Assembly: GCA_000320545.1 (NCBI GenBank)
Contig: ADNK01003343.1
Coordinates: 23,991-87,990, forward strand
Length of the DNA: 64,000 bases
Reading direction: 5' to 3'
Source of the DNA: Bigelowiella natans CCMP2755
Taxonomy: Eukaryota; Cercozoa; Chlorarachniophyceae
Shown here: one piece after another, positions 22,901-31,854 of the stretch
Position numbering within the stretch: position 1 is the first letter of the stretch
How the letters are laid out: each line of letters opens with the position of its first letter
Translations under genes and position numbers: made by a program
Notes under the pieces: model-generated
Database searches by the model: none
Told to the model about the DNA's origin: nothing
Seen by the model: the letters and a program-made list of their open reading frames with translations, nothing else

Positions 22901-24408
22901 AGCAGCTCAACAACGTGAAAACGGCAGGACCTCGTGGTCAGTCAAACAGACCTGTGCAACCTCTGAATGGGCGCACCGTATCCCTTGGTTACACTGCCGC
23001 AGGGCCTCCTGTCGGCAGCCCCGCTCCAGGAGGCGCTTCCCCACAAATAACCAGCGACCAAGGTGTTCTCACATTGAAGCAGCCAACGACAACTACGGAC
23101 TGGAACTACAAGTCGGATAAGGGCCCCGCTTTGTGGCACAGTCTGGGTTGGCCAATTTGCCTTAGTGGTACGCGCCAGTCACCTATCAACATCATCGAGT
23201 CCGAAGCTGTTGGTGGGGTTCCCACACCCATCACTTGGCAATATGGGGCTACTGCTGTTGATATTAGCAACAACGGGAAGACTCTCGTAATGAACAACGT
23301 GGCTGCCAACAAGATGCAGGTTGGGGGCACGAACTATTCCATGTACAACATCCACTTCCACCACACTTCGGAGCACTTGTTCAACGGCGGCGGGTTTGAT
23401 GCCGAAATTCACTTTGTGCACACTGATGCGACGGGAGGGCTGGCTGTTCTAGGAGTTATGGTCATTGAGGGCGCAGCAAATCCTGGATTCCCTGCGGATC
23501 TTCGCAAATTCAAGCAGATGCTGCCAGGCACCACAGGATCGACGCACACCTTCACTTCAATCACGGTTAACCCCGCTCTCATGTTCCCCACGGATAAAAC
23601 CTTCTACAATTACCAAGGATCTCTCACAACACCTCCATGCTCTGAGGGAGTAAACTGGCACGTATTCAAACAGCCCATCACAATGTCCAGGGACCAGCTC
23701 AATATCCTCATCAAGGCTCTCCGTGGGCTGGAGAAGGCAAGTAAGTTCGGCAACACCAACCGTCCCGTCATGCCTCTCAACGGCCGCATCGTCACAGTTG
23801 GATATCCAAACGGTGATATTACAACCGGAGCAAGTACTGTTGTTGCTAACATCAAATTCGGCTTCGAATACTACCAGGCCAGCCCAGCGGCGCAAACGGG
23901 TTTCACCTTCACTTTGATTGAACACGTCGCTTCCTTCCTCTCTGTGGCTAAGTCGGGAGTCAAAGTTACGAATTTAGTTCAGAGGGGATCTGGAACAGTA
24001 GTAACCTTATCGATGCAAGTCACCTTCAATCGTGTACCAGCTGTCAAAACCGCACTCAAGACCGCTTTCACAGCAGCGAATGGCTGGGATATAACTGCAT
24101 ATGGCGCAGCAGATGTCAATTATGACACTAAATCGACAGATAAAGATGATGAGAAACTTTCTGATGACACCATCGCCGTCGTTACGGTCCTGGTCGTGAT
24201 GTTCGTCATACTCATCGCAGCCAACTTCCTCTTCTGGTACTGCCTCCTGAAGGGCGGTCAACAGAATCAGAAGATTGTGATTTACAAGAACAAGAACAAG
24301 GCTGCTAAAGAACCAGTGGAATTGAAGGGAAACATTACAGGTTCTATGGGAATGCTGGAACAAGGTGGATCCATCATTGAGAACCAGGCTCTTTCGGTAC
24401 CTTTCTAA
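19923..24408 (+). CDS. secreted, membrane-anchored alpha-carbonic anhydrase with four catalytic domains
   Basis: It hydrates CO2 to bicarbonate, probably outside the cell. Exons 19923-20126, 20185-20307, 20370-20495, 20796-21194 and 21349-24408 join in phase to 1303 residues. The N-terminus has a signal peptide; a second in-frame Met at 19953 (MQRALTLLACGLA) would give a cleaner one. Four alpha-CA domains (about 40-285, 318-556, 588-829, 862-1103) each have QSPIDI or QSPINI, the zinc His pair (HMHSRSEH, HLHHSSEH, HMHTLSEH, HFHHTSEH), the third His (IHFVH or MHFVH), LTTPPC and NRPV(Q/M)PLN. All four therefore look catalytic. A segment at about 1116-1195 resembles a SEA-type fold, then a single membrane helix (about 1227-1249) and a short cytoplasmic tail follow. 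Domain 1 is split by three introns while domains 2-4 lie in one exon. Tandem alpha-CA proteins are known from Dunaliella; four domains plus an anchor is unusual. Confidence 0.93.
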
Positions 24409-25324
24409 CACAATAATAAATACACACACTACACATTAAATTATGTCATTGGTGTCGAAAGTACAAATAATACTCCGGGTACGTCGAAATCATACACCAA
24501 GCCCCATTCTAATTTTTCCACTGCAAATTTTCCTCTTTGTTTTCCTTGATTCAGGCTGTGCAGAAATCAATCTAAACGCTCATGGAAAACCGATGGAAAC
24601 GTTATGACGTTCGTACCGCCTTCGTGTGATGAATTTTGTATTCTGTGGTGCATGCAATGGTCAAAAAAATTGTCTTAAAAGACAATAACACTGCTGCACA
24701 CAGATGAATGTTGCATCGAATCCACATAATTGTTCGGCGCTGGTGCACCACCTGTGGGTCCCATGAGCATGTTTGCAAGCAAAGCAGAGCATGATTGCAA
24801 TGTGTGATGGCAACCTTAACAGTGCTCAACAAAGGCATGCATACATGCACGCAGTCATCGTCGCATGACGTGCTGTGGCGTTTGCTGCACAGTGTTCATG
24901 TGCACACCTCACCGACATGCTGCATCAATGCACAGCTGATGCTGCTGTGTCTAGGTGTCATGTGTCCAATGAATGCATGCACGAGCACTTGTTGCAAGCA
25001 CCAATTTTGTCGATTGTGACCCACCACCTGTTCCGTCAAGCAATCGTGCGCATGCAGTCTCACCTGCTTCCATCAGCGAGCAGAAATCAAGTCAGATGAA
25101 AAGCTGAGGCACAGCTGTTAGACGGATTGCCAGATTGGAAGTGATTGCTAAACGAAGAAGTGCAGCAGCACACTGGTGATCGACATGCCATGCATGCAGT
25201 CAGGTGCACGCAGCAAGCGCGAGCAATCATGCGCACGTGCAGGGGCACTGCAAGAAAGCACATTGCTGCTTGCGCGCACGCACGCACAAGCACAGCATGC
25301 TGCGGCCGTGACAACACAATGATG
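24409..25324. other. intergenic DNA left of the copia element, no gene seen
   Basis: An AATAAA-type signal lies just after the carbonic anhydrase stop (about 24414-24420). The rest is rich in TGCA/GTGCAC words, and only chance frames are present. The copia insertion site duplication CAGCG is at 25325-25329. Confidence 0.5.
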
Positions 25325-25329
25325 CAGCG

Positions 25330-25745
25330 TTTTAGCGGGCTTGCGGTAGCTGCTTAGCTTTTGTGCGCGGGACTGTGCTGATGTCACTGAGTGTCAACAC
25401 GCGGTCCTGTGTGCGTTTGAATTGTGTTGATGACTTGTGACTTGCGCTGCATGCATGTGCGCATTGGGTTCCGGCGCATTCGCGAAGATTCTCGAATCTT
25501 CCAGAATTCTCTCGAATTCTCTGGAAGATTCTCGAAGCTTCCGGAATGCTCTCGAAGATTCTGGAAGATTCTCGAATCTTCCGGAATGTTCTCGAAGCTT
25601 CTGGAAGATTCTCGAAGCTTCTCGAAGATTCCCGAAGTTCTGAGAACTTCCATGCGCATGTGCGCAGCGCAGCGTGCAGCACGAGTGGACGTGCGCATGC
25701 TGCGACAGCTCCTTGATCGTGGGTGGCGCGGCCAGACCGCTGACA
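25330..25745 (-). repeat. 3' LTR of the copia element
   Basis: Direct copy of 31434-31849 with the same GAA/TTC array at 25484-25633. It could also act on flanking DNA, since the element's 3' side faces the carbonic anhydrase gene about 0.9 kb away. Confidence 0.92.
25484..25633. promoter_or_regulatory. heat-shock-element array in the 3' LTR
   Basis: Same array as at 31588-31737, offset by exactly 6104 bp. It ends with the near-palindrome GAAGTTCTGAGAACTTC (25634-25650). Confidence 0.8.
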
Positions 25746-26089
25746 CGCCCCCATGGACGTGGTGACCACGATCAGAGTGCTGATGTGCACGTGCCATTTC
25801 TGCCATGGTGACAGAACTTTTGCACGGTGCTGCACATGGACGCCATTCCCAAAGGTTTCGGAGTCCGAATGGTTGGCAAAATTTTGCCGACCAAACATCG
25901 CACCACCAGACGCCTGAAACTCTGTGCAGAGGCACAAAATTCCCAGGCTTGCAACTGGGCAAGGTGCCATGGGCATGGTGCACTCCGAAATCGGCAGGAA
26001 AAATTCTTGCCTGACTGGGCAAGGTGCCACCATTTCGGTACGAACTGGGACTTGTCCAAAAAATTAATTTTTTAAACGACACCAGTGTG

Positions 26090-26165
26090 CTTCCAGAAAA
26101 AATTCTGGAATCCCTCACGTGCTTCCAGAAAACATTCTGGAACATTCTGGAACATTCTGGAACAC
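26090..26165. promoter_or_regulatory. second GAA/TTC cluster inside the copia element
   Basis: In the 3' non-coding part, TTCCAGAA and TTCTGGAA motifs recur; at about 26135-26163 the unit CATTCTGGAA repeats three times, again with 5-bp GAA/TTC phasing. It may be an additional HSE or a relic of array sequence. Confidence 0.5.
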
Positions 26166-26804
26166 CGATCTGGTTTCCCATAGTCAGGTCCCCAAATTTA
26201 GGAACTTCGATCGACCGTGCTTTTAACTCTTCACCTTGCCCCACCTCTTGTGATGAGGCGAGCTACGTACACGTCCACGTCCCCCAATGGAGCTCTTCCC
26301 TGAGAGACGAAATTGCGGGCTGGGCTCCAAATACTGTTGGCTGGCTGGGTTGCAGCCATGCCAGATCGAGAAGGAATGCCGAAGAGAATACAGTCTGCCT
26401 TCGTGGGTCTGAAGGCATCATACTCTGGTCATAGCGACATTGTTCTTCCACACCTCCACACAGGGAAGGCAGTTTTTTTCTGTCTTATTTATTTTTAATT
26501 TCGTAGGTATCTCGTAGTATATAGCCTTATATCTTGTTCTTGTTTTGTAGGTATCCTGTCTTTGTTCCACATTCGCCCCCATGATTGTGCAGTGTCTGGA
26601 AGACAGACACTGTGCAATTATATAATCCATAGCGTAATTTACATTCGCCCCCATCGGAGCTGTGCACATAGCTGTGCATATAGTCCATAGTAAGATACGC
26701 AAGGAAAGGTACACACATATAAAGATGTGTGCCATTAAAACCTTGCAGCCTATATGTTCATATGTTGTAGGTTTCTAGATGGACGTGGGGCTTTTATAGG
26801 GCGT

Positions 26805-29800
26805 CTAAGCGGACGTGGGGCCGACAAGGCGAGGGAGCTTGTAAGGTAGAGCCTTTGTTGTTATTTTTCTTTTTCTGGTGCCTTGTAGCATGATGGTTAG
26901 TTTTTCTCTGTATGATATAGGGAACAAGAAATCACAGTGTTTCTTGTTGCTAGGTCCTGGTAGAGCCTTGGTAAGTATATCAGCGGGATTGTCCTCCCCA
27001 GGTATTTTGTTTATGCAGATCTGCTTGGTTTGATAGTTATCACGAACATTGTGATATTCTATCCTTATGTTCTTGCCTTTCTGTGTGAATCCAGGCTTGG
27101 CTGCAATGGAGATAGCTGCTTGAGAGTCACAATACACAGGTACAGGGTTCGGTATTTTCATTTTTAACTCCTGTAGTAACTGAGTGACATACACTAACTC
27201 TCTGCATATATCTGATAATGCTATGTACTCAGCCTCGCCACTGGACATAGCAACGACCTTTTGCTTGTTGCTCTTCCAGACAACAGGTGCGTTGCTTAGC
27301 GATATGAAATATCCTGAATATGATTTACCCGTTTTCTTGCAGGTCTTCCAGGAAGCATCGACGTAGGCTTTAAGCTCAGGTTTGGACGCTGCTTTAAAGG
27401 TAATTCTTTTGTCCTTTGTGTTGACCAGATATTGTAGTAAGCGCACTGCAGCGATGTAGTGTATAGTTCTAGGATCTTGACTGTAGGAAGCTAGACGAGA
27501 TAGAGTGTAGCAGATGTCTGGCCTAGTAGCCACCGCTGCATACATTGCTGCTCCTATGATGGATCTGTATGCCTTCTGATCTACTTTTTCATGTTCCACG
27601 TATTCGTCTAACTTTGATCCTGTTATCATTGGTGTTTTTGCTCTTTTCGTAGGCGTGATATCATACTTCTGGGCGAGTCTGGTGAGGTAATCTTCCTGCG
27701 ATATCCAATAGTTTCCCTCATTGTCGCTACCAACTCTTATGCCCAGTGTTTTCTTTAGCTCGCCTTCATCGCGAAACTCAAACTTGTCGCCTATTCGCTT
27801 CATGACAAAGTCCAGGTCTTTCTTATCTTGATATGCTATGCATATGTCATCCACGAAACATGACAATATGATGATTCTTCCTTGTCTGTGCATTATCATT
27901 AGGCAAGGATCGGAGTAAAGCTGGACGAAGCCAATGGCGTTGAGATGCTCGAGCAAGGTAAGGCTGAATATTGCACTTGCTTGTGTCAGCCCATAAATGC
28001 TTTTATTTACCAGTAGGGCTAGTGGAAGGCCACTGTTGTATAGCCGGATTTCATCAGGTGTCTTCGGCTTCCACCCTTTAGGTATTTCCATGTATACTTT
28101 ACAGTCCATCTTTCCAGTTAGGAAAGCTGTAAGTATATCTATCCCGTGTAGTTTTAGCTTGAGGATAGATGCTATGGCTAACATTATCCGAAAACTATTT
28201 AGGGACAACGTCGGGGAATAAGAGAAGAAGGAGTCTTCTCCCGGGATCTGCGTGAACCCTCGCGCGACCAGCCTTGACTTATACCGAATGGTATAGTCTA
28301 CATTTATTTTCTTCTTGAATACCCATTTAGATGTAACGAAATTTGTATCCTTAGGTCGCACTACCAGCGTAAACGTTCCAAGTTTTCGAAGCTGGTGCAG
28401 TTCCTCTTCCGTAGAAGGTATCCAATGCTTCTTATCATCTCCTGTGATTGCATCGTCATACGTCTTAGGAAGGTCCTCGATCTCATGTACTGATGGAGCT
28501 TTTATATTCATCAGGCGGTCGTAATAGCTACCAAGTATTCCGTAACGAATACCAGGTACTCCCCTATTTTCTCTATTCGACCTTCGAGGCTTACTTTTTG
28601 CTTTTGTTTCAGGCCCACCATCCTCTGGCAACTCGTCAGTTGCACTGGATGGTTCGGGGGCGTCCGCGTCGGCAGGACCTTCTGGATAAAGGTACGCCAA
28701 AGCCGAATCACTAACTTTGTTTCTCTTCAGCGAAGGAAACTTAAACACTGTGTGGTACCATTTAGTTACACGGACTCTTTTAATTTTCAGCGTCTTCGTG
28801 GCGACGAGAAAAGTACCAAATCTATCGTCATATCCCAACATACGTACGTATTCACCTCTAGCACCCATACCACCTGCAGGTCGGAGTTCCTTGTCAATGT
28901 GGTTTACTCCGATGCATCCCCAGGTAGTTAGATTCTTTAGATTTGGTTGCTCATGGTGCAGTAGTTCTTTAGGCGTTTTTCTACCAGGTGTGCTGCGATG
29001 TGAGGTGACGTTGTGGAGATATGCTGCAGTCTGAGCTGCGTAGGACCAGTATCCGACCGGTAAGCGTGCATGTTCTAACATAGCTCTTGTTTTCGCCATG
29101 ATAGTCTGTATGTGACGCTCGGACATTCCATTTTGCTCAGGTGTTCGGGCGGTGCTAGGAACCCATTTTATTCCTTCGGAGGTGAGCCAGCTATGTAGCT
29201 TTGCGCTCATATATTCACCTCCACCATCCGATCTGAATTCGTCTATGCTTCCACAACCTGGAAGCTTTCTGATGTGCTTTATGAACTGTATGGTTTTCTG
29301 CGTAACTTCGCTTTTCTTTCTCAAGAGCTCCAAGGTAACCCACCTTGTTCCTTCATGTACGAATATTACGAAATACTTGTAACCATCCATGCTGTTAGGC
29401 ATGGTCTTTACATCAGAGTGAATTCTATTCCACATCCGGTTTTTCTTGTGGATAACAGGTACACATTTTTGTTTCTTTTTGACAGCATCGTTCTCAATCT
29501 TTGCTTTATTCCGATGCTGTTTCATCCTTTCTTGGGCGCTTAGATCAAAGATCGGAGATCTTTTTGTTTTGGCTACATCACAGGCCTTGCAAAAGATCTT
29601 CTTTGGTATCTTTATCATCTTGGAATAAGGTAGACCTTCTGTAACTGCATAGGTGTCTCTTATCTTATCCGTTGCGATGTGCCCTAGGATGTTATGTGCG
29701 TGCTTGATTGGAGATGGCTGCTTCATAGGGTAGGATTTAAATCTTTGTGTATTTGTACTTTTGTTTATTTGTTTATATCTCAAATAAAATAGGCCGTCGT

Positions 29801-31247
29801 CTTGAAAGTCTCCGAACGCGTATTCCTCTCCGTTGGCGGTAATGCTTATTCCTTGTTTTGTCCCTTTGTACTCGCTGCCACTCTTGACTAGTCTGTTTAG
29901 AGAGATCACATTGCCTGCAGCTTCTTCAGAGTACAAAGCTCCTTGTAGAACAATTTTGTGCATCTTTCCTTGCTTGTTTTTTGTAGTTAGTTTGACGTCG
30001 CCTGCATAATTCACAAAGAATCCTGTCCCATCTTTGCCAACTTCTGTGTATCGTGGTTGAATAGGTTTCAACTCGTTGAAGAAGTCGCGGTCGCAGAAGA
30101 AGTGGTTGTTGGCTCCGCTGTCGAGAAGGATCAAAGGCTTATGGTTGTACTTCAGCGTGTGCAGGTAAGAATTGTCGCGTGCCATCTTATTAATGTAAGA
30201 GGGTCTTTGGGAAGGGGAGCCATGATCTATAAAAGAATAGTGTTTTCCTTTGTTCTGCTTGCCTTCGTCTCTCATCTTGTTTCTGCATTCCTTTTCCCAA
30301 TGTCCTTTCTTGCCACAGTAATGGCATTTTGTTCTTTTCTTTAAGTTCAAGAAATAGTCTTCTCTCTTTTGCTTCTTGGAATTGTCTTGATATGCTTCGC
30401 TGTTGTATCTGTTCTTTCCTTTGTTGAATTTCCTCTTGTAGGTCTTCAGCTGACCCGTAAGTTCATTTAGCCTTTTCTCCAAGCCATCGTACATCTTCAC
30501 GTATTTGTGTTCTGCACTGGTGTGTCCTGCATGTTTCTTTGAAGGTTTCTGCCCGTCATCTAACGATCGGGAGTTCATGTGGGAGCGGATCATGTCCACT
30601 GCAGAGTCGAAGGTAAAATCTTTCTTGTTGTTAATGACTGTTACTATAGTCTCGTATTTTTCTCTAGGTACAAGTCCTCGAAGTAGAGTGGTAAGAGCTT
30701 GATTGTCGGAGTATCCTTCGTGCTGTGCTCGAAGTCTTCTGATCGTCGAGTCAAGGTCAGAATGATACTTCGTGAAGTCTCCATTGTACTGACCCATGTT
30801 TATATCACTTAGCTTCGAATAAAGTTTCCTGACGGCTACAGGATTGGTAGGCTCGTACTTCTCCAGCAAGGCTGCTAAGGTAACTGCTACGTCTTTGGGT
30901 TTTCCTTCGAGTAGATCGAAGAATTTATCAGGAAGGGTAGCAGTGAGGAAGAATCTTCCTCTCTTTCTTTTGTTTATCTTTTCTTGTGATCCTCTTCCTT
31001 CGGGTTTAGGGTTGAGGATGTCGAATTGCTCCTGAGAGAGCTTGAGTACTTCTCGTCGGTGAGCGGGGTCGGTGCGTACATTGACTTCTGTCACCTTTCC
31101 TTCTGTTTCTATGTTGACATTGAAGCATGATTCCAAATCCGCTGCTTCAAAGGCGGACATTAGCTTGTACATGTAGGGCTTGTAGTTGCTACCATCGTAC
31201 TTGAGGGTGAAGTTTTTCAGCAGGGAGTCTATCTGCTTTTCTGACAT
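26805..31247 (-). CDS. Ty1/copia gag-pol polyprotein, 1480 residues
   Basis: An uninterrupted frame has the copia domain order gag, protease, integrase, reverse transcriptase, RNase H. Motifs: zinc knuckle CHYCGKKGHWEKEC (C-x2-C-x4-H-x4-C); protease LLDSGANNH; integrase HHCC finger (HNILGH ... CKACD) and catalytic core IHSDVKTM, RSDGGGEY and NGMSERH; reverse transcriptase HGIDILTAFL and CFVDDI (FVDD in place of YVDD); RNase H KAYVDASWK, SGEAEYIAL and VYCDSQAA. The ATG lies 186 bp inside the 5' LTR. No stop or frameshift is seen, so the element appears competent to transpose. Confidence 0.95.
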   Translation of the reverse strand: MSEKQIDSLLKNFTLKYDGSNYKPYMYKLMSAFEAADLESCFNVNIETEGKVTEVNVRTDPAHRREVLKLSQEQFDILNPKPEGRGSQEKINKRKRGRFFLTATLPDKFFDLLEGKPKDVAVTLAALLEKYEPTNPVAVRKLYSKLSDINMGQYNGDFTKYHSDLDSTIRRLRAQHEGYSDNQALTTLLRGLVPREKYETIVTVINNKKDFTFDSAVDMIRSHMNSRSLDDGQKPSKKHAGHTSAEHKYVKMYDGLEKRLNELTGQLKTYKRKFNKGKNRYNSEAYQDNSKKQKREDYFLNLKKRTKCHYCGKKGHWEKECRNKMRDEGKQNKGKHYSFIDHGSPSQRPSYINKMARDNSYLHTLKYNHKPLILLDSGANNHFFCDRDFFNELKPIQPRYTEVGKDGTGFFVNYAGDVKLTTKNKQGKMHKIVLQGALYSEEAAGNVISLNRLVKSGSEYKGTKQGISITANGEEYAFGDFQDDGLFYLRYKQINKSTNTQRFKSYPMKQPSPIKHAHNILGHIATDKIRDTYAVTEGLPYSKMIKIPKKIFCKACDVAKTKRSPIFDLSAQERMKQHRNKAKIENDAVKKKQKCVPVIHKKNRMWNRIHSDVKTMPNSMDGYKYFVIFVHEGTRWVTLELLRKKSEVTQKTIQFIKHIRKLPGCGSIDEFRSDGGGEYMSAKLHSWLTSEGIKWVPSTARTPEQNGMSERHIQTIMAKTRAMLEHARLPVGYWSYAAQTAAYLHNVTSHRSTPGRKTPKELLHHEQPNLKNLTTWGCIGVNHIDKELRPAGGMGARGEYVRMLGYDDRFGTFLVATKTLKIKRVRVTKWYHTVFKFPSLKRNKVSDSALAYLYPEGPADADAPEPSSATDELPEDGGPETKAKSKPRRSNRENRGVPGIRYGILGSYYDRLMNIKAPSVHEIEDLPKTYDDAITGDDKKHWIPSTEEELHQLRKLGTFTLVVRPKDTNFVTSKWVFKKKINVDYTIRYKSRLVARGFTQIPGEDSFFSYSPTLSLNSFRIMLAIASILKLKLHGIDILTAFLTGKMDCKVYMEIPKGWKPKTPDEIRLYNSGLPLALLVNKSIYGLTQASAIFSLTLLEHLNAIGFVQLYSDPCLMIMHRQGRIIILSCFVDDICIAYQDKKDLDFVMKRIGDKFEFRDEGELKKTLGIRVGSDNEGNYWISQEDYLTRLAQKYDITPTKRAKTPMITGSKLDEYVEHEKVDQKAYRSIIGAAMYAAVATRPDICYTLSRLASYSQDPRTIHYIAAVRLLQYLVNTKDKRITFKAASKPELKAYVDASWKTCKKTGKSYSGYFISLSNAPVVWKSNKQKVVAMSSGEAEYIALSDICRELVYVTQLLQELKMKIPNPVPVYCDSQAAISIAAKPGFTQKGKNIRIEYHNVRDNYQTKQICINKIPGEDNPADILTKALPGPSNKKHCDFLFPISYREKLTIMLQGTRKRKITTKALPYKLPRLVGPTSA

Positions 31248-31418
31248 GTTGTTTCGTTCCTGTTTTCTTTGTTTTCAGTGCTTTGGAGGCTTGACCGAAG
31301 ATTGGCTGAGGGAATGCTGTTGTCGCTTTCAGTTCCTTCTTCTGGAAGGATGTAGCTGAAGGGGGGGGGTGGGGGGTTTGCTTGGTTCTTTTCTTTGTTG
31401 GTTCTCTAGCAAGTCCTC

Positions 31419-31433
31419 TTGAGGCTCATAACC
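31419..31433 (-). other. probable primer-binding site complementary to the tRNA-iMet anticodon arm
   Basis: Directly inside the 5' LTR the minus strand reads GGTTATGAGCCTC. The plus strand GAGGCTCATAACC looks like a Met tRNA anticodon stem-loop with CAU in the loop. Ty5 and Drosophila copia prime from such an internal half-tRNA site, so the same mechanism is inferred. Confidence 0.6.
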
Positions 31434-31849
31434 TTTTAGCGGGCTTGCGGTAGCTGCTTAGCTTTTGTGCGCGGGACTGTGCTGATGTCACTGAGTGTCA
31501 ACACGCGGTCCTGTGTGCGTTTGAATTGTGTTGATGACTTGTGACTTGCGCTGCATGCATGTGCGCATTGGGTTCCGGCGCATTCGCGAAGATTCTCGAA
31601 TCTTCCAGAATTCTCTCGAATTCTCTGGAAGATTCTCGAAGCTTCCGGAATGCTCTCGAAGATTCTGGAAGATTCTCGAATCTTCCGGAATGTTCTCGAA
31701 GCTTCTGGAAGATTCTCGAAGCTTCTCGAAGATTCCCGAAGTTCTGAGAACTTCCATGCGCATGTGCGCAGCGCAGCGTGCAGCACGAGTGGACGTGCGC
31801 ATGCTGCGACAGCTCCTTGATCGTGGGTGGCGCGGCCAGACCGCTGACA
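31434..31849 (-). repeat. 5' LTR of the copia element
   Basis: Upstream LTR in transcription direction, so its U3 drives the element. The phased GAA/TTC array (31588-31737) lies about 110-260 bp from its 5' end, in the expected enhancer/promoter position. No TATA box is obvious downstream of the array. Confidence 0.92.
31588..31737. promoter_or_regulatory. heat-shock-element array in the 5' LTR (15 phased 10-bp units)
   Basis: Fifteen consecutive 10-bp units each begin GAA; twelve have TTC at positions 6-8 (for example GAAGATTCTC, GAAGCTTCTG), the other three CTC. This is the nGAAnnTTCn pentamer alternation bound by heat-shock factor trimers, here about 30 pentamers long. Binding and heat response are inferred from the known HSE consensus. 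Confidence 0.8.
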
Positions 31850-31854
31850 CAGCG

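Larger units (their letters stand above)
25330..31849 (-). mobile_element. intact Ty1/copia LTR retrotransposon, 6520 bp, with heat-shock-element LTRs
   Basis: Two 416-bp direct repeats (25330-25745 and 31434-31849), read as identical, flank a complete gag-pol frame on the minus strand. A 5-bp target duplication CAGCG lies at 25325-25329 and 31850-31854. In transcription direction the LTR begins TGTCAGCGG and ends CCGCTAAAA, so the usual ...CA end is replaced by ...AA while AGCGG/CCGCT is kept as an inverted pair. The 1-kb stretch between the stop codon and the 3' LTR (25746-26804) is non-coding. Confidence 0.93.

Noticed and set aside
25384-26244. Open frames on both strands with repeats such as SRIFENIPEDSRIF, apparently a repeat protein family in three places
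   Set aside because: They are translations of the 10-bp GAA/TTC array in the copia LTR. The array is open in several frames on both strands and sits in LTR DNA, so it is regulatory or structural rather than coding.
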